From: Marisa cornuarietis
Taxonomy: Eukaryota > Mollusca > Gastropoda > Architaenioglossa > Ampullariidae
Direction of reading: 5' to 3'
DNA length: 64,000 bases
NCBI GenBank assembly: GCA_004794655.1
Contig: SMMW01000597.1
Location: 1,022,501 to 1,086,500, forward strand
Shown: positions 48,794 to 60,000 of the stretch, in pieces
Position numbering within the stretch: position 1 is the stretch's first letter
How the letters are laid out: every line of letters starts with the position of its first letter
Program-made: the position numbers and the translations under genes
Notes under the pieces: generated by a model
Database searches by the model: none
What the model was told of the DNA's origin: nothing
What the model saw: the letters and a program-made list of their open reading frames with translations, nothing else

Positions 48794-49559
48794 GAAGTTA
48801 GATAAATTAAATCTTATAAATGTGTTGTAAGCACCTAAAACTATATGTTATGAAAATTACTGCACTAACATACTCCAAGGTAGGGTTTGCATTATGCTTC
48901 TATTTAAAATTTATTTTTACTTCACAGAAAGGCCGACTAAGCTTAAGTTATGTTACTAATAATCCACTGGATCTGCAAAAGGTTATAAACATTTCAAATA
49001 CAGAAAAACATTATGAACAGATCACTGTGAATATTCTCTAGGCATCTACAGACAACGGCCTATTTTATTGTTCATCAAGCAATGCCTGTTGTTTGCCAGT
49101 GTTTATGAAAAATATAACGCACATACAAGAAACAATTTAAAGATAATATGTACACACTGAAACATATCATCATGTTAGTGCACGCATTACTGGACTGCGA
49201 TTTACTAAACAGCGACAGAAACAAAGTCTCTTATCTGGTTCTATGTAATTATCTCCCCTGAAACAATGCATCATCAAGGCCGCTAGGATCCTATGCGAGG
49301 CACGATCATCGCTGTTTACATCAAAGACTTTGCGTTGTGATGCACTGTGTTGTCTTTAATATCCTCGGTCACACACTGTGGCACACCGCCAAGTCCCCCG
49401 CCTGTGGCTTTGACATGAGTCACCACCGATTAGCTCGAGTCCTGGGTCAGGTCCCGACGAGGAAGGAAAAAAAATTCCTACCGTTGAAATCAGTCAGCCT
49501 TTTTCTGCAGTGCTACTGTCTCATATATATAATTCTTCTTGTGATCCAGTTGCGCTCGC

Positions 49560-49560
<1 letters not shown>

Positions 49561-49599
<39 letters not shown>
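49561..49599. repeat. (TG)n microsatellite
   Basis: About 19 units. Confidence 0.95.
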
Positions 49600-49603
<4 letters not shown>

Positions 49604-50290
49604 GTAACGTGAGATTGTGCGCGTGCGTGTGTGAGAGAGAGAGACAGGAGGAACAGAGGGAGAAGGTATGTTGCGAATGATATCAGTCACCTGGATCAGT
49701 AATAGATAAGGTGCAGACAGAGAAGTATTTGCCACATGCTGTACCAAGTTCTGTGTTGTTACCGTTGTAGTGGTGAACATCAGTTTTGGCAAGCATGGCG
49801 TAGTATTCGAATTTTTTCTGAGAGGAGGAGGGTTGTTTGCAATGATGACCGGCTTGCATGGCTTTCCTCTGTCTCAATTTTGGTCTTCAGTGAGAGACAT
49901 AGTGAGAGAGCGACATTCAAAGAAAGGAGGCAAGAAAAGTCATAAAGATAGTGGAGATTAAAATAAGAAAGTGGCAGAGGAAGATATTATAGCGACATTT
50001 TTCAAATTTTTTCTAAGAGCCCCTTTATCTCTGACGTCACTAACCGCGTGGTTAAAACTAGTTTTAAAGTGTGACACCTCGTCACACGACACTGTGCAGT
50101 CTGTCCTCTTTCCGAAAAAAAAGGTTTTTATTCGAGAGGTTAGTAGATCCTGATTTCTATTTTCGTAGCTTGTTGACATCAACTAACGCATGACTCACTG
50201 TGTGAAAGTAATGATCACTGAAACCTCAATCCGTCATCATGTCTGTCTTTCTGTCATTATGCTTGTTTGAGTTCGTGGATCTGTCCTTTC

Positions 50291-50295
<5 letters not shown>

Positions 50296-50347
<52 letters not shown>
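50296..50347. repeat. (TG)n microsatellite
   Basis: About 26 units. Confidence 0.95.
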
Positions 50348-50348
<1 letters not shown>

Positions 50349-51029
50349 TAGCATTTTTAAAAAAACGATTTTCGAAGCGGTCCTAGACTTTCAAACTTTT
50401 TATTACTTTTACCCAGTGGGTTATATCCCGTACCCTGGCAATAGTGACTTGTATATACGCCTATCCATTATTTCTTACCTGCATGGTAAAAGTACAATTT
50501 GCCCATAACAGTGTCCACATATAATCTGAGATAGAAGATAATGCTGAATCTCACTGCAGTCGCACGTTACCGAAGATTGTGAAAGCAAATTCTTCATTGT
50601 CTTCCCTTGTTCTCCCTCCCTCCCCCCCCCTGCTGACATTGCTGTAGGTTTTTTGAATAGTTCTTGCCCACCAGTTACCGGACTTATTTCTCAAAGCCGG
50701 GAACTTTTCAGCTTTTCAGTTAACTACAATTTTCGAGAAATAATCTGGAGTGAGTGTAGGGGGGAGGGTTGCAGGTGGGCGAGAGACAGCAGTGGGGAGG
50801 AGAACGGAAGCGACATTCAGTGTAGGTCGTGACCTCGGGCTCATCACGTGATTTCGATAAACGAAGGCTGCAGCTGTGCTGTCATGTAGCTATGCGGAAA
50901 TTGCTCATCGGCAACTTGTGGATAGGCTCAATGAGTCCACCCCTCCCCCTCCCCCCACACACACACATACGCCAGTTTCCGAGGAAATTCAAAGACGGGT
51001 AAGGGGTAGCGATGGATGTGTTTTCAAGG

Positions 51030-51217
51030 GGCGGTCCGGTGGCGCAACGGTTATCGCCTGTCACCAATACAGTGAAGGTTGGCTGTCCTGGGTTCAGTTC
51101 TCGTCTCGGGCACGCTGTTCTTTCTCTGCATGTGGCATCTGTTTTCAGGGCTGGCTGCCTTGCCGTGATATAGCCTTCGTTGCTGGCTCGGCGTAAAACA
51201 CCAATTTTAAAAAAAAA
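51030..51217 (+). mobile_element. SINE family A, full length, TSD
   Basis: The cleanest copy: GGCGGTCCGGTGGCGCAACG head, GGGTTCAGTTCTCG box B and poly-A tail. The flanks gtgttttcaagg (51018-51029) and gtgttttaaagg (51218-51229) differ at one base. Confidence 0.93.
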
Positions 51218-51558
51218 GTGTTTTAAAGGAGCATAAAGTCTAATACCAGCAGGCAGCAGGCAGTCAGTGCTAATTTCTCGCTAAATATCACCGCCTTCGA
51301 GCCTGAAATACCCACAGCGATGACAGGAGATGTAACTGTATCTAAACCTGCCATACACTGACAAACGATTTGCAGATCATCTCGTTGTCATAGTTTATTT
51401 ATAGGATTTTAATATTTTATTGTTCTAGGTGTATACCTGATGATCGTACTACAAGAATTCGGCTGTTCTAAAACTAACACATGCAATAGCACATCCATGT
51501 CATTGAGCTTTCCGTACTAAATGAACTGCAAAATCATGAAATAAATGTGTGAGCTCAC

Positions 51559-51653
51559 CGACAATCCTTCTCAAACAGAACGATGCGAATAAAGGAGGAA
51601 GAAACATCTTGCATAAACCTCTGCATTGATTCCAAGGTTACCTTGTCGGCCAT
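51559..51653 (-). CDS. Candidate first coding exon of an unidentified - strand gene
   Basis: On the - strand the ATG at 51653-51651 lies in a perfect Kozak context (GCCGCCATGG). Thirty-one codons follow (MADKVTLESMQRFMQ then DVSSSFIRIVLFEKDC) and end at CG|gtgagc, a good donor in phase 2. The sequence is not low complexity and has mixed codon use. I do not recognise the protein, and no continuing exon toward lower coordinates was established. It could be the first exon of a gene with distant exons, or chance. Confidence 0.4.
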
Positions 51654-52129
51654 GGCGGCGATTGACGTTGGAGCGCAATCCGGCTTTACCTTTACAGCAG
51701 ATCTCCACACATTAGAGAGCTGTTTTCTGAGCAAAAGACCTGCTTGTTTTGTAGTTTATGGAATTTGACATCTTCTGATGCCAATATTAATCAGTGTGTA
51801 TTTCGTGTCCATAAAAATCGCTATCTATTTTTTCACAGTTGATTTTAGAGCACTATGCTTTAGTCCCCATGTTTTTGGTATCAATTTAAAGGTTATTTTT
51901 TCCTCTAGTAATACTAACATGTTCAACAACAAGCATGTGCATGTGTGAGAAAAGTTATCTGTACATGTGAAGCGATGTAGAGAAACCTATGCATGTTTCT
52001 ATTCATGTTGACGTGTCCGTGTGTCTATTTGTCCACGTGTGTGTTGAAATTACCCTTATGAATTTTAATTTTTTGCTGGTTGCTTCAAGGGCACTTTTCT
52101 CTCTTTTCTTGTTGACAGATTTTTCTTTG

Positions 52130-52196
52130 TAAAGCGCGGTGAGCCTGGTTTTTGCTGGGGAACTGCGCTATAAAAGCTCACATTATTATTATTATA
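52130..52196 (+). repeat. LINE-type 3' tail
   Basis: tgtaaagcgcggtgagcctgg ... actgcgctataaaagctcac then ATTATTATTATT; same type as at 9987 and 22030. Confidence 0.6.
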
Positions 52197-52518
52197 TTGG
52201 TTATTTATTATTATCTATGGCATTTCTCTCTCTCCCTCTTTGCCCTTTTGTGTGTGCATGCACACTAGAGGTGTGAATTCTCTTGGTGATCTAATATTCC
52301 TCCCACTACACTCAGCTGCAACTTTTCTCCTCATCATGGTTGTTTCTCCTTGGTATCTTTTTTAACTTCAGTCGGCCTGTTGCCGGTTGCCCAGAGATGT
52401 AAAAATGTTTAAAGTCAAAATGGCCTTCATCTCAGGTCACAGTCACAAACGCCAGTTTGTCCAATGACTTGTGAATGTGTCTGTGGTTTGCCACAGCCGA
52501 CAACGAGCGATAACCTAG

Positions 52519-52870
52519 ACAAGGGGTGGGCAACTTTTTTTTTTTGAGGGTCGGTCTTATAATTCATACATACCAATAAACCACACTGCGTGACTATACA
52601 ACAAACCTAGTGATAATGGGGTGAAAACATGCGTACATTGTGGTGTTCACTTAACGAATTTAATGTGAAAGGTGAAGCTGCTTGAATTCCCTCAAGAGCC
52701 TTTCAAAATCTGGCCTCGTTTCCAATGTGGCCAAATGTTCGTCTGTCATCCGCGAACACAGGTCAGACTTGCTCTGCTTCATGATCAAAATTGTTTATTC
52801 GCACACATCCGTCGAAAATCACCAACATTCCTTTTTAAGTTCGGAAATGTGTCCCTACTTAGCGATTTGA
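52519..52870 (-). mobile_element. hAT transposon 3' end, relic
   Basis: The left edge caaggggtgggcaac followed by a T run and gagggtcgg resembles hAT terminal sequence. On the - strand the adjacent 52800-52676 encodes SDLCSRMTDEHLATLETRP and REFKQLHLSH, the usual C-terminal tail of hAT transposases (S-R-x-TDEHL). The rest of the transposase is not readable. Confidence 0.5.
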
Positions 52871-54193
52871 AGAACTTTTGGGGATTAAAAGAATCTTCTA
52901 AGCTTCTAAATAAAGTTTCAGTCTGTAAGGCTGTATCCCAAAATCAGCTGTTTCATTTTCTGGGCAAAAATATCTCTTCTTGGACACGACAACCTAAGCG
53001 ATGTTTCTTCATTTGACTTGAAGACATGCACAGATTTCCTAAACTAAGCCACACTCGCTGTTACAAATACTATTGGCACATAAGAGAACTCTTCAGTATA
53101 GGAGAGTAATTTTCTCCTCCTTTCCTAGTCGCACGTGAGAATGCCGATGTTTGAAGGCTTATATCTTGAAAATTAAGCTTAATTATGTACTCATATTTTG
53201 GTAATTATTATTTTTAAAATGAATTTAAACGATCATAAAGATGTGGCACTTGGCTTGTCCTTTAACAGTGAGTGAGTTTTTTTTAATATATTCTTTATTC
53301 AGTAAATGCAGTTCACATAACTTGGCATCCATTTCATTTTTAATTCAAGATAAAAGAAAAGGTAGAGGGAAAAAAGAGAAAGACAAAGTAGAGTGTTCAC
53401 TAATGTTCCATTACAAACAATTTTACGTGACTACATTTGAGTTTGCTATACAAAATAAATAGTAAAATTATCATGTACATAATCACTTTCCAATACAAGC
53501 CAGCACACATGCTTTAAAAAATCCTTGATACCGCCTTATGATGTACCAGCACACAATATACAACTGTTCTTTTTTATTTTTTTATATTGGCACAGACATA
53601 ACAAATCACACATGTTGCAATAGAAAAATCAATTAAGTGGAGTTTGGGCAAGAATTGTGCTGGTCATTTAACTAATATACAACCTGGACTCCTTATAACA
53701 CATTGAAACTAATTGTTAGGTAATGTCTTTTACATCAAGTTGATTTGTGCTTTATATGCATCATTTTATCTCTACATCTGAAACCAATTTTTGTCACAAA
53801 GCAATTAATGAAATATAATACTGGTTATCTTTAGTGTAACAATTTCTATATGGAGCATCATTCCTTAAGCAACAAAAGAAATGATGGTTACAGGTAAAGT
53901 ATAATCAGTACCCTTAGTTAACAAAACAACGGGATACAGAGAATTAAAACCATTTGGATGCATCCATGTAAAAGGACAACAATGGTGGAGAGATTTCTGA
54001 CTGTAAATGGTCACACCATTACTGATGCAAAAATGTTTAGGACTTTGCATTTTCAATACATATATCAGTTCCACACCTAGTTTGCAAGGCTACATTTTAG
54101 GAGAACAAGAGTTGATTTTGGCAGCCTTTTCAATGAATACAAAACTATCAAAGGTATAGAAAATCAAACTATTCATCATGGTCTAATGTTCAG

Positions 54194-54451
54194 GGGTCAG
54201 TTCCACAACACGTTTCTAAACCTTAAAACTGTTCTAAAGAACCAAAATCTCTTCTTAGCCATTTTGATGCATTGCAGAAAAACATACAAAAAATTGGTTT
54301 GACAGGACGGAAAGTCAGACTTAAACAACTTTATCTTACTTAAAGCAGTTTTAGTTTTAAAAATTGTAAAATTGTGTGTGCACTTTAAATTAATTATCTA
54401 AATAGATTTAAGGCCTAAAAGTGGGTTCGAAATGTGTTGTGCAACGAGCCC
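54194..54451 (-). mobile_element. MITE, copy 2 (258 bp), reverse orientation
   Basis: It is the reverse complement of 34899-35162 over nearly its whole length, for example attttgatgcattgca here against tgcaatgcatcaaaat there. Terminal repeats are GGGTCAGTTCCACAACACG and its diverged mirror. It is flanked by CAG on both sides (54191-54193, 54452-54454). Confidence 0.87.
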
Positions 54452-54454
54452 CAG

Positions 54455-56570
54455 TTCGGTACAAAGTACTTAGGAAATTCTCTGACAGTGAGATTTGACC
54501 ACATGTGACTTTATCTTACATGTTATAGTATTAGCACTCACAATCAATATAAAAAGCACAAAACACTGGAAAGCAATGGAATTGTTTGGCTAGATGCGCG
54601 GAGTGATGCTCACACAACAAGAAACAACTCCACACTGAGCAGGAGGAGGCGTGGGTCGCCCTTTGTCTTCGCAAAATTAGCAGCGAGGTCACGTGGGCAC
54701 GCCGATGAAAACCGAGCAGCTTTGTCGCGGAAACAATCGACGAAAATCGAAACTGAGGATAACCGAAGTCAATGAAAACCAAGGTTTCACTGTACCAAGG
54801 GTTGCGGTAGTCACAATCTCTCGGGCACCTGCTGGAATGGTCTAGAATATTCTACAGTACACAGACCGGCAAAACAGCCGTGCGGCCAGTCAGGTAGGGT
54901 CACATATTCTACTTTAGTGTTGGCGGCCACCAAGCGACACCCAGCACAAACAGCTACAACATTTAATTCGTAACAAAAGGAATGCATGATCCTCAGCTAC
55001 TTTCGACTAACCTCAGTACAGTATCAATAAAGTCTTTTTACATCTTGAGTCGGGACTTGTGAGCGATATATTTGAATATTTCTCAGCTTTTCTCGCAAGC
55101 TCTTTCTTAAATAAACAATGCACTTTTTTTCATTCTTCATTACTTTCAACGAACTCTAGGACTCTAATGTTGCCGCGATGTCAAATGCAATTTGCCATTA
55201 AAAGAAAAGAATGTTACTGACCAACGATAGAAAGTACAGTACAGTGTATCTTGGATTGTATGGCTTTTGAAAGGACATGAGATCATGGACAGTGCGTGCA
55301 AAGCAGGGAAAAGCTGCCAGAAAAGATGGCGAGTCTCGTGTACTTGTTCAAATTACATAATCTTTCGAAGGCAGCCATACACTGCACTGGTGCGTCTTCT
55401 TAACCCTTTGAGTTATCACGTGCATTTTTAAGAGGGTTGGGAACCTGAACCCAGCTTTACACACTGAACACCCAAGGTTTTTCACCAATGTCAGCACGTG
55501 TTTAAGCTCTTTCTCTGATAGAGAAATCACCGCTTTTTTGTTTTTGTTTTGTTATTTGGTGTTTTTTTTTTTTTGTTTGTATTTTCTTTTGTTTTGTTTT
55601 TGCTTTCAGTGGAATGTGGAATGCTTCTACAATGTCAAATTCTATTTACCATTAACAATAGAATGGAAACACAATGTTACTTATCAAACAGAAAAGGGGC
55701 ATTAGGTCATGGATTAATATAAATATAAAAAAGGGAGTCACTGACAGAATGTGCGAAGAAAGAACCTGTCGTCAAAGCACGAATGTTTCTTCACAATCAC
55801 AACTGACAATCTTGGTTCTTTCAACAAACAACAAAACTATTGCCTGAGGTTGTCCAAATCATGTTAATTTTTTTTCTAACGTAGTGGCTCAGGACTTAAC
55901 GGTATACAACAAAATAATCATATGCAGTTTTCCACGTCAACAAAGTCCTAACGAGAATAGAATGGATAAGATATACATGTAAACCTCTGGGCGCTCCCTC
56001 GATCAGTCTTTGTATACTCAAGTGGTCTAATCAAAACATAAAGGTTAGTACACATCATGCACTCTCTTTCTCTCTCATACTGTCCCACACGAATATCCAA
56101 TCTCTCTGTCCTAAGGCCTGTATTGCAGTCGTTGGACTTTTACTTTCTTTTGTTGTTTATGGTTTGGATTATCTTTTTGTTTTTATATTTTTAGCTTCTT
56201 TCTTTCGTTAAAACCTTTCTTCATTTCTTTCGGTTCAAATGAGTGTTAAACATCAATCTACAAAGCTGAAAGCTGTCATCCTTGCCACACCCACCACCTC
56301 ACGCCCCCCCCCCCACATGGTTAATTGTTTCAACACTCAATAAGCAGGTTGGATTATTTCCTTGGCCAACTGTTATTGTGACTGTATCCAGGACACACAG
56401 CTGATCTCGGCTTTCAAAAATCAACACACAACAGTTAATTCGGTGAACGGAACAACGTATTAAATAAGTTTATTTCAGAAAAAATAAGCACACAATTATA
56501 TGTACAGGTAAAGTGTTACTAAGGGAGGGAATAACAGCAACCAAGGCAAGAGAGAATATCATTTGAAATC
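54455..56570. other. Intergenic, no gene recognised
   Basis: The complement of 54800-54775 reads tacagtgaaaccttggtttt, like a pogo/Tc1-type transposon end, but no partner end was found. The rest is AT-rich with T runs. Confidence 0.35.
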
Positions 56571-56590
56571 AGTTTATCTCTTCCTATCGA

Positions 56591-56643
56591 GTTAGTTAAT
56601 TGTTGTTTTATGCCAAGTCAGCAACTAAGGCTATCTCATGGCA
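56591..56643 (-). mobile_element. SINE family A, 5'-truncated, 15-bp TSD
   Basis: Only the 3' end of the family remains (complement ttgccatgagatagccttag then ttgctgacttggcataaaac). Perfect direct repeats atctcttcctatcga flank it at 56576-56590 and 56644-56658. This is a 5' truncation with intact target duplication. Confidence 0.85.
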
Positions 56644-57107
56644 ATCTCTTCCTATCGAAAAAAAAACACAAAAAAAACAAAGACGAGATTTTACAGCTTT
56701 ATGTGCTACTGTTCCAACTGAGTCTCATTTGAAATAAGCTTATCCAATATACATATGCGTACGATTTTATGTACAGACTAAATGTTACTGTCTTCATATA
56801 AAACCTGTCTTAACATGCAGTTACATACAGTTATATATAAACAAAGAGACTCACGACATCAGTTCTGTCTGGATCTGGAGAAAACCAATGAATTCAATTT
56901 CGGTCGAAAACAAGGCCTACCGCAGTAGGGTTACCTCAATGAAGATTCAGGTATGGGGTAGATATTGGTCACCAGTCATTCTGACAGCTTCATCCTGTCC
57001 CGTCTGGTAAATGACACTCCCCACACCCCTAGACAGATTTACCACGGACCTTCATTCCCTGGATAAGTGTCTCTCCTTCGTTGCCTCTTTGCTCTATCAT
57101 AGCAGTA

Positions 57108-57156
57108 ACCAATCGTAACAAACCAAGGGCTGTCGCTTCCGTTTTCAATCAAAATG
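57108..57156 (+). promoter_or_regulatory. Candidate housekeeping promoter (CCAAT, ETS-like, YY1)
   Basis: An inverted-repeat-free CCAAT box (accaatcg), an ETS core (cttccg) and a YY1-type start (tcaaaATGGCGG) fall within 50 bp. This combination is typical of TATA-less promoters whose start codon overlaps YY1. Confidence 0.4.
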
Positions 57157-57595
57157 GCGGATCTTCCTAACATAGAAAAATTTTTGAAGTGAGTAATTAA
57201 GCTTTTCTCTCATCAGAACCTTGTTAAAGAAAATTGATTGCAAAATAAACAGCATTTTCTGTAAAATGTATTGTTTGTTTAGAGAAAACGCATTTAGATT
57301 TTACGACAATTTTATAATATAAAACATCGTCACAACAGATGCTATTGACTTTTTTATCACTAACAATTAAAAAAAATAGTGTTTTTGATTTTGGGGAAAA
57401 AAATTGTATAGATTGTTCTGTTACGAAAACAAAACATCTACTTTCAGAATTTATTTAAGGTATGCAAACGAAGAACCGGAAACACGAGGCCTGTCTAAAG
57501 GAAAGCCGAGACTTACACCGGACATGAACCTGAGTCGCTTATCCAGTAATGAAGGTCCGTGGATTTACCATCTGTTTGACCGTCGCATCAGCTAG
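57154..57595 (+). CDS. Candidate two-exon small gene or first exons of an unidentified gene
   Basis: Exon 1 (57154-57188) encodes MADLPNIEKFLK in a strong start context and ends AA|gtgagt. An acceptor ctactttcag at 57447 joins in frame to 57448-57595, ending TAG, for a 60-aa product. A donor AAG|gtatgc at 57460 would instead make a 12-nt exon and lead elsewhere. The product is not recognised. The exon 1 call is stronger than the exon 2 call. Confidence 0.35.
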
Positions 57596-57599
57596 ACAC

Positions 57600-58707
57600 G
57601 CTTGATGGCTGGGCCATGCACTGGACACGCATGGTTGCTGGGCAACGTTGCGCATTGAAAGATGAATGGTGTGGAACTGTTACTGCTGTCCACTGACTTT
57701 TGTGATCGCTACATCAGTGGTCCCCTAGGTGATGACTTATTTTTGCACTCGGTCAGGCCACAACGAGCTGAACTAAAGCTGAACAATCTGTTACAATCTG
57801 TGCTGGACTAGTAGGATGACACTTTGTATTGGCAATCCATTCTACTCCGTGAGCATGTACAAGCAAAATTTTACAGTGACAGCCCCACCCCCTACCCCCA
57901 AAAAACAAAAAAACTTTGAAACATTACCATCAATATATCATGATTTACTGCAAGAGATTAAAATGTATTTTTTGCCATTTGCCAAGTACAAATAAAAAAT
58001 AAAAAATAATTCTCGTGACTATTAAATTTTTTCGTTACAAGACAACAAAGCGGGCCTACGCATATAAAACTAGTGTGGACAGTTTTTAGACACATAACTA
58101 GAGATACAGCTGATACAGCAGCTACCTGTATAACTCATCCCTGTGTCCAACACTTTGTGTTATTAAAATCATACTCGAAACAGTGTTTGAACTAAACCCT
58201 GGAACTAAACTCTAGAATCAGTACGATGTCATCAAGACCCCGAATGTGTTGTTGGTTGCTCTGCTTTCCAAAAATTTGGATAAAAAAAAGTAATTATGTT
58301 GTATAATCAGTCTGACATTGAAATATTTACATCATAATATATAATTAATTATTTTGTAGCGTGAGATGTTTCGATTGTCTAGAAACATAAAGATATAAAA
58401 TTCACATACAGTCAACTAAGAGACAGAAAAGTAAGGAATTTTACACAAACTACCTAAAGGCATGGCCCAAACAATGTCTGCCAGAGAGATAACTCAGACG
58501 TATACACGTCAGTTCCACTTGAGTTTCCATGGCAACGCTATCCAGACATGGACAGCATGGCGCATGATTACACTATATAGTCATTTTACTTTCCTGGTGT
58601 TTTATCTATTTATTTACTTTATTTTTTTCTTCTTATTTTTTTATTTATTTTGTTTTTGCTGCGCAATGAGCATTCTTCTGAATGGATACCTGCGCGTCAC
58701 AAATGGA

Positions 58708-58762
<55 letters not shown>

Positions 58763-59058
58763 GTCGTCGTCGTCGTCGTAGAAAAAGCTTACATCTTCGT
58801 ACAAAAACAAATCCTCGTGACATACAGCAATCAGCTCACACCGATCAGCCAAAAAATGTTGTATCCTCACTTCCTTATACACAAATCTCTCATATTGACA
58901 TTTTTGCTACTTTTCACGCAATGAATCAAACATAGCATCGAAATCCCTGCTGGAATACGAAGATAATTTGTATTTAAAAAAAAATTCTTTCAATAAACAT
59001 CAAAAGCAACTTGAAAACAGAACCATTGGACAAATAAATGTCGCCAGCGGTATAGTGT
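57600..59058. other. Intergenic and probable 3' UTR of the KLHL gene
   Basis: AT-rich, with a (CAT)n microsatellite (separate entry). TTTATT at 58640, AATAAA on the - strand, is a possible poly(A) signal for the KLHL gene. Confidence 0.45.
58707..58778. repeat. (CAT)n(CGT)n microsatellite
   Basis: About 18 CAT units, then six CGT units. It lies just downstream of the KLHL coding end. Poly-His, poly-Ile and poly-Asp frames over it are artefacts. Confidence 0.95.
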
Positions 59059-60000
59059 CTAGCTGTCTCCATAAAAACAGCTTGCAGCGTCGAATAACTG
59101 TGCGAGGAAGTAGGAAGGGATGGCCGTCATCTCGGCCTGCATGCACGACATGGGGATGGTCAGGCGACCTTCGAACTCGCACGTGTGACCTGAGTGCACG
59201 TGCACCAGAAGAATGTCGTCGAGGAAATTACCGTTCTCGGCCTGACCCCCGACCACGTAGACGTCGGCCTTGCGGACGAAGACGGCGAAGTCTTGCCGCT
59301 TCTTCATCGTCGTCAGGCGATGGATGTGCAGAGAGACCGGGCGGGCAGCCTGCGGCGTCGCGGCGGTGCTTGTCGTGCGCGGCGCGGCGTTCGCGTCCAC
59401 TGTCGCCGAACCTTCGAGGGCCTGTGTGCACTCCTGCTTGCCCTGTTGCCGATGAAGCTCGCTTTCTTTCTCTTCTTCTTCTTCGTCGTCGTCGTCGTCG
59501 TCGTCGTAACCGAAGAGTTGTTCTTTACGTCCCTCCTCCTCTCTCGCTTCCTTGCCGCCATATTTTCCAACCTTCTTCTTGTCTGGTTCATCATATCCTA
59601 CCATGTCATCCTCGGCAGCTTCGTCCTCGTCGTACTCGTCTCCAGGACCACTGATGTCGTCGTGGTTGGGGAGTAGGTCGTCGTCGTTGTCATGGAGCTT
59701 GTCTGGATCCACATTATGACGATCGTCAAATTCGCTCTCATCGCCTTCGAAGTGTTCGTCAAAAGCTTGGCGCTCATGGTCTTCATTATCATCATCGTCG
59801 TCGTCGTCGCCAAAGTGATCTGCGTTTGCTTCTCCGCCCTTCCCGGCATAGATCTTCTCGCGAAACAGCTTGGAAGGGTCACTTAACCACGTGACCTCCG
59901 CTTCTTCAGCGTCTTGGTCTGCGTTTTCCGGGACCTGTGACCTCGACTCTGGTGGCCGGGATGAAAAGTCGAGATGTGGCTTCTGCATCAGGAGCGCCTT
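59059..60000 (-). CDS. KLHL last exon with long acidic insert and final kelch motif
   Basis: 314 codons including TAG. Exon residues 1-15 follow on from the previous exon. Residues about 16-220 are disordered, with D7 (64-71), D/E clusters (85-135) and D7E5 (165-178). Residues 236-313 regain folded character (FAVFVRKADVYVVGGQAENG ... LLVHVHSGHTCEFEG). The Asp runs come from GAC/GAT repeats, so length may vary between individuals. Confidence 0.85.
   Translation of the reverse strand, partial: KALLMQKPHLDFSSRPPESRSQVPENADQDAEEAEVTWLSDPSKLFREKIYAGKGGEANADHFGDDDDDDDNEDHERQAFDEHFEGDESEFDDRHNVDPDKLHDNDDDLLPNHDDISGPGDEYDEDEAAEDDMVGYDEPDKKKVGKYGGKEAREEEGRKEQLFGYDDDDDDDEEEEEKESELHRQQGKQECTQALEGSATVDANAAPRTTSTAATPQAARPVSLHIHRLTTMKKRQDFAVFVRKADVYVVGGQAENGNFLDDILLVHVHSGHTCEFEGRLTIPMSCMQAEMTAIPSYFLAQLFDAASCFYGDS

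Noticed and set aside
54531..54800. pogo/Tc1-like transposon end (complement tacagtgaaaccttggtttt)
   Set aside because: Only one end is visible, with no mirror or target duplication.
58462..58935. 157-aa open frame with poly-His
   Set aside because: Runs through a CAT microsatellite; all six frames there are open.
58968..59654. 228-aa + strand open frame
   Set aside because: Shadow of the KLHL last exon on the - strand, Arg/Pro-rich because of GC content.
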